This document shows positions 62,626 through 64,000 of a stretch of DNA of 64,000 nt, in pieces (the first letter of the stretch is position 1; every line of letters starts with the position of its first letter). Made by a program: the position numbers and the translations under genes. The notes beneath the pieces are model-generated. The model was not told the DNA's origin and did not search any database. It saw only the letters and a program-made list of their open reading frames with translations. The DNA lies in assembly GCA_938029725.1 (NCBI GenBank), contig CALHGE010000019.1, positions 16,258-80,257 on the forward strand. Reading direction: 5' to 3'. Source of the DNA: an uncultured Flavobacteriaceae bacterium. GTDB taxonomy: Bacteria; Bacteroidota; Bacteroidia; Flavobacteriales; Flavobacteriaceae.

Positions 62626-62655
62626 TTTGCCGTTTATAGAAATGTATTAAATTTG
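62626..62655 (+). promoter_or_regulatory. Bacteroidota-type promoter of the tRNA pair
   Basis: TTTG (62626-62629), 18 bp, then TAAATTTG (62648-62655), both exact. Transcription would start about 45 bp before tRNA-Gly. Confidence 0.8.
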
Positions 62656-62706
62656 CACCCGCATTGGATTAATAATGCAAGTTCTTATAAATTGAAATTA
62701 TCATAC

Positions 62707-62778
62707 GCGAAAGTAGCTCAGGGGTAGAGCATCACCTTGCCAAGGTGGAGGTCGAGGGTTCGAATCCCTTTTTTCGCT
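62707..62778 (+). tRNA. tRNA-Gly (anticodon GCC)
   Basis: A cloverleaf of 72 bases: acceptor GCGAAAG pairs with TTTTCGC (one G-T pair), D stem GCTC/GAGC, anticodon stem CACCT...AGGTG with loop TTGCCAA (anticodon GCC), T-loop GGTTCGAATCC. CCA is not encoded. It reads glycine codons GGC and GGU. Confidence 0.95.
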
Positions 62779-62780
62779 CT

Positions 62781-62809
62781 AAAAAAACGCTGCTAGTCAG
62801 CGTTTTTTT
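62781..62809 (+). terminator. Hairpin terminator between the two tRNA genes
   Basis: AAAAAAACGCTG (62781-62792) pairs with CAGCGTTTTTTT (62798-62809) around CTAGT. Perfect 12-bp stem ending in seven T. Confidence 0.88.
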
Positions 62810-62835
62810 ATTCATGTACTAGCGAGTACATTGAG

Positions 62836-62919
62836 GCTCGAGTGGTGGAATTGGTAGACACGTTGGACTTAAAATCCAATGGACATTAGTCCGTATGGGT
62901 TCAAGTCCCATCTCGAGTA
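62836..62919 (+). tRNA. tRNA-Leu (anticodon TAA)
   Basis: A class II tRNA of 84 bases with a long variable arm (ATGGACATTAGTCCGT region). Acceptor GCTCGAG pairs with CTCGAGT, anticodon loop CTTAAAA gives TAA (reads UUA, and UUG by wobble), T-arm GGGTTCAAGTCCC. CCA is not encoded. Its 3' end, at 62919, is the likely attachment point of the element that starts to the right. Confidence 0.95.
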
Positions 62920-62929
62920 CAAGGGAGAT

Positions 62930-62955
62930 AGCCGAGGTTTTGCCTCGGCTTTTTC
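62930..62955 (+). terminator. Terminator after tRNA-Leu
   Basis: AGCCGAGG (62930-62937) pairs with CCTCGGCT (62943-62950), followed by T-rich sequence. Confidence 0.88.
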
Positions 62956-62973
62956 TTACCAAAAAATTCTCTG

Positions 62974-62992
62974 GGTACAACATAGGTACAAC
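62974..62992. repeat. Direct repeat GGTACAAC twice, 11-bp period
   Basis: GGTACAAC at 62974-62981 and 62985-62992. One helical turn apart, as seen in recombinase binding sites. The core GTACAA also occurs at the 3' end of tRNA-Leu (62917-62922). Confidence 0.7.
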
Positions 62993-63029
62993 AATTGATT
63001 TTTTTCAAACTTTAACATTTTGGTTGGCA

Positions 63030-63428
63030 TTAATTGGTGCTATTTAGATTCTTGCTCATATAATCCTGCCAAGTAACAAGAATATATTTCTCTTTTCCAC
63101 TTTCATTCTTTTTCAAAAACCCATATTCGTAAGCGAATAAATAGACTTCCCCTTTTTGATTTTTCCAATAGTGGGTGAAGAAGTTTGGATTAAAACCTAA
63201 TTCTAGAAGAACTTTAGCTCTTATTGTTACCTTACCTCCTTTATTATATTCCTTTAGAATCTTGCGGTTCAATTTCAATTGGTTGTCAACTTTGTTGTAA
63301 AACCGTTCTGGATTTTGTTTTTCCATTTTATACTGATACCTGCTTTTACAATGTGAGTCACAAAATTTCTTATCAGTCCTCCCCTCCAGTTCTTTGCCGC
63401 AATGGAAACATTCTTTATGAATTCTCAT
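63030..63428 (-). CDS. Small zinc-finger protein next to integrase
   Basis: This 132-residue protein has an N-terminal four-ligand zinc site, CFHCGKELEGRTDKKFCDSHC (Cys7, Cys10, Cys22, then His25/Cys26), followed by a basic helical region rich in Lys, Asn and Tyr. The composition suggests nucleic-acid binding. It is divergent from the truncated tyrosine recombinase, with a small inverted repeat between, an arrangement common at the end of mobile elements in flavobacteria. The function is unknown; it could be a regulator or excision cofactor. Confidence 0.65.
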   Translation of the reverse strand: MRIHKECFHCGKELEGRTDKKFCDSHCKSRYQYKMEKQNPERFYNKVDNQLKLNRKILKEYNKGGKVTIRAKVLLELGFNPNFFTHYWKNQKGEVYLFAYEYGFLKKNESGKEKYILVTWQDYMSKNLNSTN

Positions 63429-63449
63429 AACTAATAAATTAAATAATAT

Positions 63450-63472
63450 TTATACGTATCCTATTCGTATAA
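63450..63472. repeat. Inverted repeat between zinc-finger and integrase genes
   Basis: TTATACG (63450-63456) is mirrored by CGTATAA (63466-63472). It lies in the 91-bp divergent region, and contains a nested ATACGTAT palindrome (63452-63459). A candidate operator for either divergent gene. Confidence 0.55.
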
Positions 63473-63519
63473 GGTACGTTTAAATCAATTGTATCCTTTA
63501 GATTGCTTAAAAATGAACA

Positions 63520-64000
63520 ATGGAAAAAGGTAGAAGCGTTACATTAAAACATCTTTTAATTAAAGAAAAACGCTACATAGGCTTACAATTCAACACGGAT
63601 AAAGTTATTCATGCTCTTGTCAAACAGCTACCAGATGTAAAATGGAGTAACAGTTTTAACATGGCTTACATTTTGAACACTAAACAAAATCTTGATCAGA
63701 TATTCAAAACCTTTAATGGCGTTGTTTGGGTTAATTGCAATCACTTTTTTGATAAAAGCATCACAAAAGAAAATAATGAGCCTATAGATATTACTTGGTT
63801 TAGACAAAGGCAACTTCCTGCTAATTATCGTGTTTGCCCCACCAGTTATTTAGATAAGCTAGAATTGAGGAAATATGCCAATAATACCGTAAAAACATAT
63901 GTAACTTCTTTTGAAACATTTATTAATTATTACAATACTAAAGATTTGATATCCATTAATGAAAGTGATGTTAGAGATTATATCTTAAAACTAATTCAAG
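63520..64000 (+). CDS. Tyrosine recombinase (integrase), N-terminal part, cut by window end
   Basis: The frame is open from ATG 63520 to the last base: 160 codons, no stop. Residues 1-100 form an arm-type domain as in Bacteroidota integrases (LKHLLIKEKRYIGLQF...VKWSNSFNMAYI). The core-binding SAM-like domain starts near residue 110 (YLDKLELRKYANNTVKTYVTSFETFINYYN). The catalytic domain (Arg, His, Tyr) lies beyond the window. Together with the flanking tRNA-Leu it marks the beginning of an integrated element that continues rightward; whether it is active cannot be told. Confidence 0.85.
   Translation, partial: MEKGRSVTLKHLLIKEKRYIGLQFNTDKVIHALVKQLPDVKWSNSFNMAYILNTKQNLDQIFKTFNGVVWVNCNHFFDKSITKENNEPIDITWFRQRQLPANYRVCPTSYLDKLELRKYANNTVKTYVTSFETFINYYNTKDLISINESDVRDYILKLIQ

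Noticed and set aside
1..64000. CRISPR arrays, restriction or other defence systems, insertion sequences
   Set aside because: No regular spacer-repeat arrays, no cas, restriction or transposase genes were found on either strand.

Overview
The window is chromosomal DNA of a marine-type member of the Flavobacteriaceae (Bacteroidota). This rests on gene content and signals: a bamA/skp/uppS cluster carrying a PorG-like (DUF6089) barrel, FolK-deoxynucleoside kinase and Hpt-Adk fusions, GH3-family and DUF2797 genes, and an AT-rich sequence. Several promoters match the Bacteroidota pattern TTTG - about 17-22 nt - TAnnTTTG. A genus cannot be fixed from the sequence alone.

Layout. 1-13 kb: two tandem paralogous secreted proteins (the first cut by the window edge), rlmB, a rhomboid protease and rarA, then a long minus-strand block (radC, polysaccharide deacetylase-like, HAD nucleotidase, lipoprotein, outer-membrane DUF5723-like protein, secreted unknown). 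A small unknown secreted/charged module follows, then mpl. 13-24 kb: cupin, a 2036-residue alpha-2-macroglobulin with a CNEQ thioester motif, obg, a 47-residue membrane protein easily missed by gene callers, the Hpt-Adk fusion, purK and purE. 24-36 kb: M3 peptidase, a lipoprotein with cadherin-like and metzincin domains, rhodanese, an ECF-type sigma factor with a tiny HxxxCxxC partner, a UbiA-like membrane protein, gcvP, and a ketoacyl synthase III / methyltransferase / glycosyltransferase cluster. 35.5-43 kb: outer-membrane biogenesis operon on the minus strand (CBS protein, nadK, porG-like, uppS, bamA, two skp/ompH), divergent from pdxJ. 45-49 kb: tig-clpP-clpX proteostasis block. 49-62.6 kb: GH3-family adenylase, DUF2797, AsmA, queuosine-precursor transporter, sppA, folK-dNK, a TrmH-family methyltransferase and mutS. 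62.7-64 kb: tRNA-Gly and tRNA-Leu, followed by what looks like the left end of an integrated element: zinc-finger protein, divergent tyrosine recombinase cut by the window end, and short direct and inverted repeats.

Most of the window is ordinary core genome. No defence island, CRISPR array or secondary-metabolite cluster is visible. The most unusual material is small or intergenic. Heptanucleotide (7-bp) repeat elements occur at three separate places. Two enzyme fusions tie purine/folate steps to nucleotide salvage. A short membrane-protein gene lies between obg and adk. The secreted Lys/Glu-rich protein and coiled-coil lipoprotein near 10.6-11.6 kb have no known function. The edge of the mobile element sits at tRNA-Leu. 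Several longest-frame starts were moved downstream because the upstream part holds a terminator or promoter (rlmB, purK, sigma factor, clpP, the TrmH-family gene).
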